This document shows positions 18,386 through 27,422 of a stretch of DNA of 40,977 nucleotides, piece after piece. Origin of the DNA: Clostridiales bacterium (GTDB lineage: Bacteria > Bacillota > Clostridia > Christensenellales > Aristaeellaceae); the NCBI GenBank assembly GCA_012729115.1, contig JAAYDR010000038.1, forward strand, positions 1 to 40,977. The letters run 5' to 3'. Each line of letters begins with the position of its first letter. The stretch's first letter is position 1. The position numbers were made by a program, and so were the translations under genes. Below the pieces are notes generated by a model. It was not told the DNA's origin, searched no databases, and saw only the letters and a program-made list of their open reading frames with translations.

Positions 18386-18414
18386 TGTATAACAAAAAAC
18401 CGCGGAAAAAGCAA
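18386..18414 (-). promoter_or_regulatory. Candidate promoter of the DtxR-family gene
   Basis: Minus-strand TTGCTT (18414-18409), 17 bases, TATACA (18391-18386), about 40 bases before the regulator start. No TTAG-N6-CTAA palindrome overlaps it, so the regulator may not repress itself. Confidence 0.5.
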
Positions 18415-18463
18415 TTCTGAACCATGAGGATGGAAAGTATCCAGGATGGGGTATACTCACAGC

Positions 18464-18508
18464 AAAAGGGAACCACCTGCAACCCGACATGGGTCGCAAG
18501 GGGTTCCC
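18464..18508 (-). terminator. Terminator of the oligosaccharide operon
   Basis: On the minus strand, 37 bases after the GH3 stop, arms GGGAACC and GGTTCCC enclose a second paired segment (TGC/ACCC with GGGT/GCA) and are followed by TTTTGCTG. This gives an extended hairpin plus a short T tract. Confidence 0.75.
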
Positions 18509-18544
18509 CCAATGATTTTGCATGATTATAACCGCTTCTTTGGC

Positions 18545-20647
18545 TTACTCCTCCAAATCAAGCTCTACCTCCAGAGGTTTTTGACCCGTCAACTGGACGC
18601 TCCGCTGATCAGGCTGGCTGGCACCCACAAAGAGCCGGTAACGTTTGCCCGCCTTCACCCGTTGGCCCTGCTGATCCACCACGGTAAAGGCCCGCTCGTC
18701 CAAGGGAAGCTCAACCATCTTTTCTTCCCCGGCCTTCAGATGCACCTTGGTAAAAGCGCAAAGGCTCGGGTTTGGAGGCGCATCGGCACAGCCTTCCGGC
18801 CGGATATATACCTGTACCACCTGTCCGGCATCCATCAGGCCGGTGTTTCGCACCTTCACCTTCACCTGCTTCCGGCTGGCGGATGCATTGGAGAAAGAAA
18901 AGCTTGAATAGCTCAGCCCATATCCGAAAGGATAGAGGGCATCCTTGCAGAAATAGCGGTAGGTGCGGTTCTCCATGCCATAGTCCTCAAAGGGAGGCAA
19001 CTCTTCCAAGCCATGATAAAAGGTTACAGGAAGCTTACCCGAGGGTGATACCTGCCCAAAGAGAATCCGTGCCAAGGCTGCACCGCCCGCTTGGCCCGGA
19101 TAGCCCGCCCAAAGGATAGCGTTTCCTTCCTCCACACGCAAGGCGCTGCCGCAGGCAAGCACCGTCACTACCGGGGTTCCTGCCCTGAGGATGGCATCCA
19201 CAAGCGCCCGCTGAGGCGCGGGCAGCTCCAGATCCACCTTGTCTCCGGAGAAGTACGCATTGCCAGTGTCTCCCTCTTCCCCTTCGATGGTTTCATCCAG
19301 GCCCACGCAGAGGACGACAACGTCCGAGTGTTTTGCTACCTGCACTGCTTCGGCTAGCCGATCATGAGGGAACTGGGAGAGGTTCTCGGTGCGATCCTGC
19401 TTGGTGCCGCTTCCAGGGGCATAGAGGATACGCGCCTTGCTTCCCACAGCCTGGCGAATTCCATCCAGGAAGGTGATGTAGCGGGAAGAGGTTCCATGAT
19501 AGTTTCCTTCCAGAGCGGGGACTGCGTCGGCATTGGGTCCGATCACTCCGATGGTCTTGATCTCACCCAGTGACAGAGGTAAAACTCCGTCGTTCTTAAG
19601 CAGCACCATGGAGCTTTCCGCAGCCCTATACGCCAGGGCATGGTGGTCATCCGTATCATTATCCAGGATGGAGAGTTTGTCGTACTCGCAATCCCCGTCA
19701 AACATGCCCAGTCTGATCCGAGTGGCCATCAGCCGGGTTGCAGCGAGGCGAATCTGCTGCTCTGTGACCAGGCCCTCCTGTAACGCCTGGAGCATCACCA
19801 GGTAGGTGTTGCCACAGTTCAGGTCGCAGCCGTTTTCAAGCGCCATGGCCGCGCTCTCCGTGGGGGTGTCTGTGACGTGGTGATGACTGTGAAAATCGGC
19901 GATGGCCCAGCAGTCGCTGACCACATGCCCGTTAAAGCCCCACTCTTCCCGCAGGATCTTTTTTAGCAGCGTAGGACTTCCACAGGCGGGTTCCCCATTG
20001 ACCCGATTGTAGGCACCCATCACGGCCTCGACACCCGCTTCCCGTACCAGAGCTTCAAAGGCGGGGAGATAGGTCTCTCTCAGATCCTTCCGGCTCACCA
20101 CGGCGTCGAAACGGTGCCGTTCCGCCTCCGGGCCGGAATGCACCGCGAAATGCTTGGCACAGGCAGCCGCCTTTAAATACATCCCCTTGCCCTGCAAACC
20201 CTTCACAAAGGCCACACCCATGCGAGAGGTCAGGTAGGGATCCTCCCCGTAGGTCTCATGCCCACGACCCCAGCGGGGATCTCGGAAGATGTTCACATTG
20301 GGGGACCACATCGTCAGTCCCTTGTATATGTCCCGGTCTCCCTCGGCACTGTTGGCATTGTATTTGGCGCGAGCCTGGGTGGCGATCACATCGGCGATTT
20401 CCTCTAACATTTCTACGTCAAACATCGCCGCAAGCCCGATGGCCTGGGGGAACACCGTGGCAGTTCCATTCCGGGCTACCCCATGCAAGGCCTCGTTCCA
20501 CCAGTTGTAGGCGGGAATGCCCAGACGCTCAATACCCGGGGCATCATAGCGAAGCTGGCTTGCGGCTTCCTCGAGGGTCATTTGTGCCACAAGTTTCTCA
20601 GCCCGTTCGTAAACCAGCTTTGTATCCATATTCATAGATCCTCTCAT
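18545..20647 (-). CDS. Glycoside hydrolase family 3 (beta-xylosidase/beta-glucosidase type)
   Basis: A 700-residue GH3 enzyme without a signal peptide, so it is probably cytoplasmic. The N-terminal barrel contains NWWNEALHGVARNGTATVFP, characteristic of the xylosidase-like branch, and the nucleophile region GHVVSDCWAIADFH (Asp245). The second alpha/beta domain has VVVLCVGLDETIEGEEGD, and a fibronectin-III-like C-terminal domain follows (YGLSYSSFSFSN onward). The ATG at 20647 has AAAGGA 8 bases upstream; two in-frame ATGs at 20635 and 20629 are possible. It follows the permease gene by 4 bases and presumably cleaves the oligosaccharide the transporter brings in. Substrate specificity cannot be fixed from sequence. 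Confidence 0.92.
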   Translation of the reverse strand: MRGSMNMDTKLVYERAEKLVAQMTLEEAASQLRYDAPGIERLGIPAYNWWNEALHGVARNGTATVFPQAIGLAAMFDVEMLEEIADVIATQARAKYNANSAEGDRDIYKGLTMWSPNVNIFRDPRWGRGHETYGEDPYLTSRMGVAFVKGLQGKGMYLKAAACAKHFAVHSGPEAERHRFDAVVSRKDLRETYLPAFEALVREAGVEAVMGAYNRVNGEPACGSPTLLKKILREEWGFNGHVVSDCWAIADFHSHHHVTDTPTESAAMALENGCDLNCGNTYLVMLQALQEGLVTEQQIRLAATRLMATRIRLGMFDGDCEYDKLSILDNDTDDHHALAYRAAESSMVLLKNDGVLPLSLGEIKTIGVIGPNADAVPALEGNYHGTSSRYITFLDGIRQAVGSKARILYAPGSGTKQDRTENLSQFPHDRLAEAVQVAKHSDVVVLCVGLDETIEGEEGDTGNAYFSGDKVDLELPAPQRALVDAILRAGTPVVTVLACGSALRVEEGNAILWAGYPGQAGGAALARILFGQVSPSGKLPVTFYHGLEELPPFEDYGMENRTYRYFCKDALYPFGYGLSYSSFSFSNASASRKQVKVKVRNTGLMDAGQVVQVYIRPEGCADAPPNPSLCAFTKVHLKAGEEKMVELPLDERAFTVVDQQGQRVKAGKRYRLFVGASQPDQRSVQLTGQKPLEVELDLEE

Positions 20648-20651
20648 GGTA

Positions 20652-22130
20652 TCATTCCTTTACGCCGCCCACTGCGATACCCCGAATGATGTACTTACTC
20701 AGAGCAAAGTAAACAATAATCAGCGGAAGGGCTGTAAGCGTCAGGCCGAGATAAATGGAGCCATACTCCGTGCGGTAGATGTCGCCCCTCAGCTCTTTTA
20801 CCATCATGGGCAGGGTGCGCATGTCGGGGTTGGAGAGCAGCATCAGGGGGGTCAAATAGTTGTTCCATGAGGTTATCACCGCCATAATGCCCATGGTGGC
20901 CAAGGCTGGCACCATAATAGGCATCACGATGCGATTATAGGTGTGAAATTCTCCCGCGCCGTCAATACGGGATGCCTCCACCAGGGAAATCTGAAAATTT
21001 GCCGCCAGGTATTGCTTCATGAAGAATACCGTACTGGGAGAGGCGATAGCGGGAATAATCAGTGGGATGAAATTGTTTGTAAGGTTCATGCGATACATCG
21101 ACATGTAAAAACCTGTAGCCGTCACCTGGGTGGGGATCATAATGATCGCCAGGATGAACTTGTAAAGCCCTTTACTTCCCTTGAACTGATAGACTGTTAA
21201 GCCATATGCGGTCAAAGCGGAGAAATAGACGCTGAGGATGGTTGAACCAAAGGCGATGATCGCGCTGTTTTGGAAACCCACCAGCACGTTGAAGTTCTTG
21301 CTGGTCAAAATCCGCAGGTTGCTTCCCAGATACGTGCTGGGAAGCAGCGACATACTCTGCTGAATCTGGTACGTAGACCGGGTGGCATTTACAATCATGG
21401 TCCAGAAGGGCAGAAGGCTGAGGAAACTGAGGAATGTCAGCAGTACATACAGCATCGTCCGCTTGGTATGGAACATCGACTGAATGTTGACCGCCAGGGC
21501 TACAACAGGCGCAAAGAAAAGCACATACTGCACCCAAGTGAGCTGTGCGTCGCTGTAGGGTGCATTGATGGGGAAAGCCATCAGACGCAGAATGCAATAA
21601 TCCAGTATGAGGATCGCGGCCAGATGAACGCAGCTGGAAAGGGTAAAGAACCTGCTCGCGTCCTTGGTGCCGCCCATGAGGAAAAGCGCAAGGGCGAGGA
21701 GGAGCAATGCGGCGGAAACATAAACCAGGGTGACATATTGCTGGGGATTGGGTTGGTAAACCCGTGCCGTGTTGATGCGTGCCTGGTCAAATTCCAGCAC
21801 GGCGGGCAGGCTCGGATTGGGCAGCATGGCATAGGTTGCGCCCCCCTCACCCTGCTGCTGTGCTGCTTTCTCGGCTTCAGCAAGCAGTTCATCCAGCTTC
21901 GCCTGCTCCTTGTCAATCTTCGCCTGCTGTTTGGCGATCTTGTCCGTATCGTTGTTTTTCACATAGCGGTCCATGGCCCGCCGCAAATCCACCAGCTTTT
22001 CTTCGCTCTTTTGTATGTCGGCGCTGGACGCGGCGGTAAAGGATTGTTCAAAAGTCGCCAGAGGCAGAAACATCGCTGCCAGGGTAACGAGAATCAGAAT
22101 TGCAAAAATGATCTGGTTATGCCTTTTCAT
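20652..22130 (-). CDS. Carbohydrate ABC permease (MalG type) with a large N-terminal extension
   Basis: A 492-residue permease. The last 280 residues are a normal MalG-type permease (LLPSTYLGSNLRILTSKN near its start, and the EAA loop EASRIDGAGEFHTYNRIVMP). The first 210 residues are extra. They comprise a membrane helix (residues 8-26), then a Lys/Glu/Gln-rich stretch of about 65 residues with coiled-coil character (KIAKQQAKIDKEQAKLDELL), a Gly-rich joint, and three further hydrophobic segments. The usual family length is 270-300. The ATG overlaps the upstream permease stop (ATGA). The extension probably projects outside the membrane and might contact the binding protein; that is inference. 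Confidence 0.9.
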   Translation of the reverse strand: MKRHNQIIFAILILVTLAAMFLPLATFEQSFTAASSADIQKSEEKLVDLRRAMDRYVKNNDTDKIAKQQAKIDKEQAKLDELLAEAEKAAQQQGEGGATYAMLPNPSLPAVLEFDQARINTARVYQPNPQQYVTLVYVSAALLLLALALFLMGGTKDASRFFTLSSCVHLAAILILDYCILRLMAFPINAPYSDAQLTWVQYVLFFAPVVALAVNIQSMFHTKRTMLYVLLTFLSFLSLLPFWTMIVNATRSTYQIQQSMSLLPSTYLGSNLRILTSKNFNVLVGFQNSAIIAFGSTILSVYFSALTAYGLTVYQFKGSKGLYKFILAIIMIPTQVTATGFYMSMYRMNLTNNFIPLIIPAIASPSTVFFMKQYLAANFQISLVEASRIDGAGEFHTYNRIVMPIMVPALATMGIMAVITSWNNYLTPLMLLSNPDMRTLPMMVKELRGDIYRTEYGSIYLGLTLTALPLIIVYFALSKYIIRGIAVGGVKE

Positions 22131-23116
22131 TTCGCACCCCTCCTGACAGATGTCGTATGATCCCTGTCTCTCATCAGCAGGAACATGATCAAGCTGGCAA
22201 CAACAATCAGCGCGAACAAAATGACCGATGCAGCACTGGCGTTGTTGAAGTTGCGGGAGCCGGTAAAGGCCTGGTTATAGATAAAGCGGGCCACCGTATT
22301 GGTGGTACCGTTAGGATTGCCCTGGGTAAGCAAATGGGGAATGTCAAACATCTGCAAGCCACCGATCATGCTTGTCACCAGTGTATAAAGCAAAATGGGC
22401 TTGATCAGCGGCATGGTGATCTTCCAAAACAGATTCCGGCTTGTGCAGCCATCCACGAGGCCCGCTTCAAACAGTGTGGTGTCGATGCCCAGCATGCCCG
22501 CGACCAAAATAATCATCGTATTGCCATACCACATCCAGAATTGGATGAAGCTGATAATGCCGCGGCTTGCGGGTACATCCCGTAGAAATTCAAAGGGCAG
22601 TGACAAAATGCCGGTCTGCTGCAGCAGCGTGTTGACGGGAGCTACCGGATAGCCAAAGAGGGATAGAAAAAGAATAGCAATGGTGGCAGCCGTGATGATG
22701 TTGGGCATAAAGATAATGACCTTAAAACCGCCTTGAAAGCGCAGGCGCATCCGGCTGTCCGTAAACCAGTTGGCCAGCAACAATGCCATCACAATCTGCG
22801 GAACGAAGTTGACGATCCATATCAGCAAGGTGTTGGTGAATGTTGCCCAAAACTCCTTGTACACCACGCTGCCCGGAGTAAAAAACTGCCGGTAGTTATC
22901 AATGCCGACAATCACGCTGGAATTGATTTTCTCCCAGCCGACGGCATCAGACAGGGAGGTACGGAATGTGAATAAAATGGGATAAAGTTGGAAAATAGTA
23001 AAAACTACCACAAAGGGAAGAACGAAAATATATCCGTATCGGTTATAATTGACTTTGCTTAAGCCTTTGCGGGGGCTTTTCGCTTGCGCCAACGGGGCCA
23101 TGGAATCAGTCCTCAT
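22127..23116 (-). CDS. Carbohydrate ABC permease (MalF/UgpA type)
   Basis: A 329-residue permease with about six membrane helices (first: YGYIFVLPFVVVFTIFQLYP). The EAA-loop region reads FEAGLVDGCTSRNLFWKITM, where the ATPase docks. The start is set at ATG 23116, with AAAGGAG 10 bases upstream; the open frame extends upstream without support. It works with the next permease and the binding protein encoded upstream. No ATPase gene is present, so a shared MsmX-type ATPase is expected elsewhere in the genome. Confidence 0.93.
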   Translation of the reverse strand: MRTDSMAPLAQAKSPRKGLSKVNYNRYGYIFVLPFVVVFTIFQLYPILFTFRTSLSDAVGWEKINSSVIVGIDNYRQFFTPGSVVYKEFWATFTNTLLIWIVNFVPQIVMALLLANWFTDSRMRLRFQGGFKVIIFMPNIITAATIAILFLSLFGYPVAPVNTLLQQTGILSLPFEFLRDVPASRGIISFIQFWMWYGNTMIILVAGMLGIDTTLFEAGLVDGCTSRNLFWKITMPLIKPILLYTLVTSMIGGLQMFDIPHLLTQGNPNGTTNTVARFIYNQAFTGSRNFNNASAASVILFALIVVASLIMFLLMRDRDHTTSVRRGAK

Positions 23117-23193
23117 TGAGCCGACACTCCTTTGCTGGATTGATGTCGCTCCGTTGTAAGCGAAGAGCGACCCTGGTGCAGAAGAATCGAGAA

Positions 23194-23232
23194 CGGCTGC
23201 CTCCTGCCTCATACAGAAGCAGAAGGCAGCCG
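23194..23232 (-). terminator. Hairpin between binding protein and permease genes
   Basis: A 9-bp perfect outer stem (CGGCTGCCT with AGGCAGCCG) with partial pairing inside lies in the gap after the binding-protein stop and is not followed by a long T tract. It is best read as an mRNA-stabilising or partly terminating element that raises binding-protein output over permeases. Confidence 0.65.
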
Positions 23233-23261
23233 AAGTCGTGAGGGTAACAATGACTCTGAAA

Positions 23262-24602
23262 TTATTCGATGGTCAGATCAGCGTAGGCAGCGGCAACCTT
23301 CTCCTTGAAGGTAGCAATCGCAGCGTCAAATTCCACTTCGCCTTTGGAGTAGGGAAGCGTCACGTTGTCTTGCCATAGGGTGTTCAGGGTCTCGTCGTAA
23401 CGGCTCATGATGGCGCCATTGGCCAGCATAGCGGCGGAAGCAAAGGCGCTGTAGTGATCCTGGCCACCCAGGAAGGGATTGGGCAGGCCGCCCTCATCCA
23501 CGATCTTCTGCACGACAGAGTTGTTGGAGACAAAGTCACCGGAATCCTTGGCGTAGGTATAAAGGAAATCAGCATCCAGGGTGAAGAAACGGATGAACTC
23601 TTTGATAGCAGCCATCTTGGCATCGTCCGCAGCCGCAACCTTGGCAGCGTTTGCGCCCAGCCAGGTGCCGCCCCAAGAGTAGCCCACAGGGCCGTCAACC
23701 ATGCGCCAGTCGCCATAGGTACCGGGGGTGCCTTCTTTGGCGGCGTCGGTTTCGCTGTCGTAGTTGCCGCAGTTGGGCTTGAGCACATAATGCAGACCCC
23801 AGGTGGGGAGGAAGTAGCACAGGGTGCTGTCGGTCTTCATGCCCTCAAACCAGGACTCTTGCCAGGCAGTGCCCTTGCCGTACAGATCGTCGGTCTCGGC
23901 TTCTTTGCACAGATCAACAAAGTCCAGCAACACGTCGTCGACGACAAGCTTGCCATCCACAACCCAGGGCTGGCTGCGGCTGTACTGATAAGCGTTCCAG
24001 ATGTCGCCGAAGGCGCAGAACATCTTGACAGCGCCCTGGGAAGCATCCTTCAGCTCATAGGCGGTCTCCATGAAGGCATCCCAGTCGGCAACCTTGGCCT
24101 GGAATTCTTCGGGGCTCTTCACGCCCAGATACTTCTCAGCCAGAGAAGCGCGGTAGAACAGAGCGCCAGGGGTGGACTGCCAAGCCAGAGCCTTATGGGC
24201 ACCGGTAGCGTTGTCGGTGCCAATCTGCACCATCGCGGGGATGCAGGTTTCGTAGTCGGCATCCATGAAGCCCAGGTCAGCCAGGTTCGCGGTCCATTCG
24301 CTGTCCACATACTTCTTCACGAAGGCTGCTTCCAGAGCGAACACGTCGGGAGCTTCGGCGTTAGCAGCATCGGTGCCCAGCAGAGCGTCCACCTTGCTGG
24401 TGTACTCACCAGCGTCGGTGGGATACAGCGTATAGGTGATTTCAATGTCGGGATGAGCGGGAACGAAATACTTGTTGATCATGCCTTCCAGCTCATTGGT
24501 GAAGGACCAGATGTTCAGTTTCACCTTTTCCTCCGCCACTGCGAAGGTCGTGCTGCCCAGCAGCATCAGGACGACGAGAACCAAAGAGAGCAGTTTCTTC
24601 AT
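23262..24602 (-). CDS. Extracellular carbohydrate-binding protein (family 1)
   Basis: A 446-residue ABC binding protein. The signal peptide is MKKLLSLVLVVLMLLGSTTF, followed by AVAEEKVKLNIWSFTNELEG. Family features include an early LNIWSF segment and Trp-rich regions around GYSWGGTWLGANAAK. There is no lipobox Cys right after the signal, so how it is retained at the surface is unclear. The ATG is preceded by a near-perfect AAAGGAGG. It leads the operon with two permeases and the GH3 enzyme, which suggests an oligosaccharide ligand such as a beta-linked xylo- or gluco-oligosaccharide. Confidence 0.93.
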   Translation of the reverse strand: MKKLLSLVLVVLMLLGSTTFAVAEEKVKLNIWSFTNELEGMINKYFVPAHPDIEITYTLYPTDAGEYTSKVDALLGTDAANAEAPDVFALEAAFVKKYVDSEWTANLADLGFMDADYETCIPAMVQIGTDNATGAHKALAWQSTPGALFYRASLAEKYLGVKSPEEFQAKVADWDAFMETAYELKDASQGAVKMFCAFGDIWNAYQYSRSQPWVVDGKLVVDDVLLDFVDLCKEAETDDLYGKGTAWQESWFEGMKTDSTLCYFLPTWGLHYVLKPNCGNYDSETDAAKEGTPGTYGDWRMVDGPVGYSWGGTWLGANAAKVAAADDAKMAAIKEFIRFFTLDADFLYTYAKDSGDFVSNNSVVQKIVDEGGLPNPFLGGQDHYSAFASAAMLANGAIMSRYDETLNTLWQDNVTLPYSKGEVEFDAAIATFKEKVAAAYADLTIE

Positions 24603-24867
24603 AGATGGGTTCCTCCTTTTCGTATTATATAATATCTAGAAGCATAAGCGCCTCGATATTTGGGGTAAGCCTCGGTCATAATCCCATACAGATAAAATGT
24701 TCAGGCATACGGCTGAACGTCCTATCATTCTATCGAGCTATTCCTGGTAACGATATTGGGTGTGGTTGAAAGGCCGCGTTCAAGCTCCTTCGTGATCAGA
24801 AACCCTGCTCATACGCCCTAAAGTCAGCCATCACGCTCTTTCTACAACCATTTCGTATGATGGGCCA
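24603..24867 (-). other. Long 5' leader of the binding-protein operon
   Basis: If the promoter at 24868-24896 is correct, the message has a leader of about 260 bases before the binding-protein start. It contains a small perfect hairpin (GTTCAG with CTGAAC, about 24700-24719) and a ribosome site at its end. I recognised no riboswitch family and no coding sequence. Bases 24897-25057, between the promoter and the end of the next gene upstream, are AT-rich and show no gene or clear terminator. Confidence 0.45.
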
Positions 24868-24896
24868 ATGATATCATGATGTATTGTATTTGTCAA
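24868..24896 (-). promoter_or_regulatory. Promoter of the oligosaccharide operon
   Basis: Minus-strand TTGACA (24896-24891), 17-base spacer, TATCAT (24873-24868). Confidence 0.75.
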
Positions 24897-25057
24897 CAAA
24901 TAATATGTGGTATCTGTCCAATATTCTTCCTTGTGTGCGGGAACATTTTACGATTTATGGATGAAACATGCTTTAAAACAGACATATCTTATGTTCTCAC
25001 AGCCTGCTTCTTCATTCTGCATTAGTTGAAATCCGAGACATTGATACAAAAGAATCG

Positions 25058-27364
25058 TCATCCTTGTTGTCCGGCCTCCAGCATTTTTCTAAGACGCCCT
25101 GCCAGAGTCCGGATGACGGAACCGGATATGCTGCTATTGCGCTGGAGCAGTTGGATAAAATCATCGCCTTCGATCATCAGGAAGCTGGTCTCTGCCAGGG
25201 TTTTCACAGTGGCCGAGCGGCGCTGCTTTTCAATAACCGCCATCTCTCCAAAAAGCCCGCCCATACCAATTTCATTGATGAGCTTGTCGCCCTTATAGAC
25301 GCCTACGCTGCCATTGATGACAATATACAGGCTTGCGCCCTCCTCTCCCTCCCTGATGATAGTTTCTCCCGCAGGAATTTTCTTGTAGCCGGCGATCTTC
25401 TGGATCTGCTGCAGGGTAAAAACATCCAACTCGCTGAACATGGGGATGGATTTTAAGGTGATGAGTTTTTCCATATTATCTGTTAACTGAGTGTCCATCG
25501 TCTCGCCTCCCACGTATCGGTAGATCCATTCCAGCAGAGCATTGTTTTCGCTGACCCTCAGCACGCTATACACTGGGACAGGTTGGGGAGGGCGCCCCGC
25601 CAGGCTCCCCACAGAGAATAACTCCTCCAGCGCGGCCCTGGTTTCAGCAGACAGGGCTGCCAACAGGGGCCTGATCTCCCCCTTTGTAAACGCCTCATCC
25701 AGCATCTCATTCAGGTTGTCCATTTTGATGCCTGCCTCCAAAAACAGCAGGTAATCCAACAAAGCCGCCAATAGCGCAAGCCTCAGCCTTTTTGCCTCCT
25801 CCAACAGCAATCCAACGCCAGGATACCCGCTGCGTTCCATCCTGCTTTCCTCATCCCGCAAATGAAACAAATACTCGATCAATTGATCCGCCTTGGACTG
25901 GTATATGCCTATGCTGCCCCTGTCCAGATGAGATGCGGCACAAAGTGTCAGTGCCATTGGAATGGGGTAAGGGATGATGCTTAACGACTTGACAATACCC
26001 AACGGCTCATAGAACCGGCAGATTTTCTTCAAGAAGGGATAGCTGTAGACATTGCATAAACCATTTTTCAAGAAGGAAAAATCATTGTCATATTCGGCAC
26101 TGATCTGAATGATTTCATCCAACTCTACTGGATTTAAGTCGATTCCCTTGATCACAGCGGCCAGATAGCGGCGGTTCACAGCGTCTTCCCGTCCAATGAA
26201 ACCCACCATGATCTCACAGGCAAAAAGCCTGTCCTCCTTTCGATCCGAACCCAACAAGCCTCCAATAATTCTGGGGTAATCTTCCCGCCTGCCCTCAAAC
26301 ACATAACCAAACATCCGCCGGGATTGTTCACTCTGCGCATAGGGACGCAGAATCTCCGCCCGTTCCTGAAGTTCCTCCAGAACCCCGTGCTCCACCAGGT
26401 CGACGCAGTTCACAAACAGGGCGCGGATGAAGTACTCAGCCAGGGCGGCATCGCAGCCATCCGCGATATGGGCAAGCAAGCCATAGGGCAGATTCCAGTT
26501 GAAAACCTGATCCACGATGGAGAATCGAACTTCCAGCGATCCGGTATCAAAAGCTGCCTTGACCAAGTCTTCTTTCTGCGCAAACTCAACGCCCCGCATC
26601 ATCTCCAGTAATAGCAGCTTGGCGATAGAGGTTCCCTGGCTCATCTGCCGGCTGATATAGGGCAGCAACTGCTGGATGCCTTCTGAGCCCAAGGCCATCT
26701 TCAGGCTATCCGTCATGGAAGAATCGTCCAGTGTCATCTCCAAAAGCCGAATCGTGCCCTGCTTTCCCCTACAAAAAAGGTACAGCACCAGCGCCATGAT
26801 GACCAGTACCCCGTAAACCAGCAACCCACCCAGTGCCCAGGGCTTACCCACACCTTGGAAAAAGCCCGGCAGGGTGAATGCTCCGATCAGCAGCAGAAAC
26901 AGCATAGTATTCGGGCTCACATTCCAGCGCATCTTATCCGATGGCAACAGAGCCAGCTGCAGCAATGACTGGGCTGCAAAGAACGCAAAGAGCAGTTCCA
27001 TCAGCCAGGAGGCGACAAAAAACGTATCTTCCGGCTGATACAAGAGTGGCGTAAAGGAAATGCCGATGGCAGCCATTAGAACCCAATGGGACGAGCATCG
27101 ATATGTCCAGAAAATTTGGTAAAGCTGTTTCATTGTGAGCACAATCAGACAGGCAAACAACAAGACCCGAAGGAGCAGATAAGAGATGTCCATCTGCCTG
27201 CTGATCCCAAATGAAGCCAGTTCTCTTAGTCCCTGGTAATAGGTCATTCCTATGGGTGCAGAAATTCGGCCAAAAAGAACCGCCATCACCAACAGCATCA
27301 GCACGTAAATCAGTCTGGGCAGCGTTTCACGGATCTGCCTGCGGCATCCCTGTTTCCCAATCAT
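25058..27364 (-). CDS. Membrane protein with C-terminal cyclic-nucleotide-binding domain
   Basis: A 768-residue protein of unrecognised overall family. Residues 1-200 hold about five to six hydrophobic helices. Residues 200-630 are soluble, rich in short Leu/Ala helices and look like a helical repeat scaffold. From residue 635 a cyclic-nucleotide-binding domain is clear: IPMFSELDVFTLQQIQKIAG, IIREGEEGASLYIVINGSV, and the phosphate cassette FGEMAVIEKQRRSATVKT, which keeps the Glu (near 707) and Arg (near 716) that contact the nucleotide. It lacks a DNA-binding helix-turn-helix, so it is not a CRP-type regulator. It is the last gene of the peptide-export locus, whose upstream part encodes an adenylate cyclase, so cAMP is the probable ligand. 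AAGGGG lies 10 bases before the ATG. Confidence 0.88.
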   Translation of the reverse strand: MIGKQGCRRQIRETLPRLIYVLMLLVMAVLFGRISAPIGMTYYQGLRELASFGISRQMDISYLLLRVLLFACLIVLTMKQLYQIFWTYRCSSHWVLMAAIGISFTPLLYQPEDTFFVASWLMELLFAFFAAQSLLQLALLPSDKMRWNVSPNTMLFLLLIGAFTLPGFFQGVGKPWALGGLLVYGVLVIMALVLYLFCRGKQGTIRLLEMTLDDSSMTDSLKMALGSEGIQQLLPYISRQMSQGTSIAKLLLLEMMRGVEFAQKEDLVKAAFDTGSLEVRFSIVDQVFNWNLPYGLLAHIADGCDAALAEYFIRALFVNCVDLVEHGVLEELQERAEILRPYAQSEQSRRMFGYVFEGRREDYPRIIGGLLGSDRKEDRLFACEIMVGFIGREDAVNRRYLAAVIKGIDLNPVELDEIIQISAEYDNDFSFLKNGLCNVYSYPFLKKICRFYEPLGIVKSLSIIPYPIPMALTLCAASHLDRGSIGIYQSKADQLIEYLFHLRDEESRMERSGYPGVGLLLEEAKRLRLALLAALLDYLLFLEAGIKMDNLNEMLDEAFTKGEIRPLLAALSAETRAALEELFSVGSLAGRPPQPVPVYSVLRVSENNALLEWIYRYVGGETMDTQLTDNMEKLITLKSIPMFSELDVFTLQQIQKIAGYKKIPAGETIIREGEEGASLYIVINGSVGVYKGDKLINEIGMGGLFGEMAVIEKQRRSATVKTLAETSFLMIEGDDFIQLLQRNSSISGSVIRTLAGRLRKMLEAGQQG

Positions 27365-27422
27365 ATCGCATCACCCCTTCGCAGCTCTGATGGCTCAATG
27401 GGAAAAAAGCCAATGAACCCAC

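Noticed and set aside
23454-24632. A 392-codon open frame on the plus strand
   Set aside because: It is antisense to the sugar-binding protein gene and has a composition typical of shadows.
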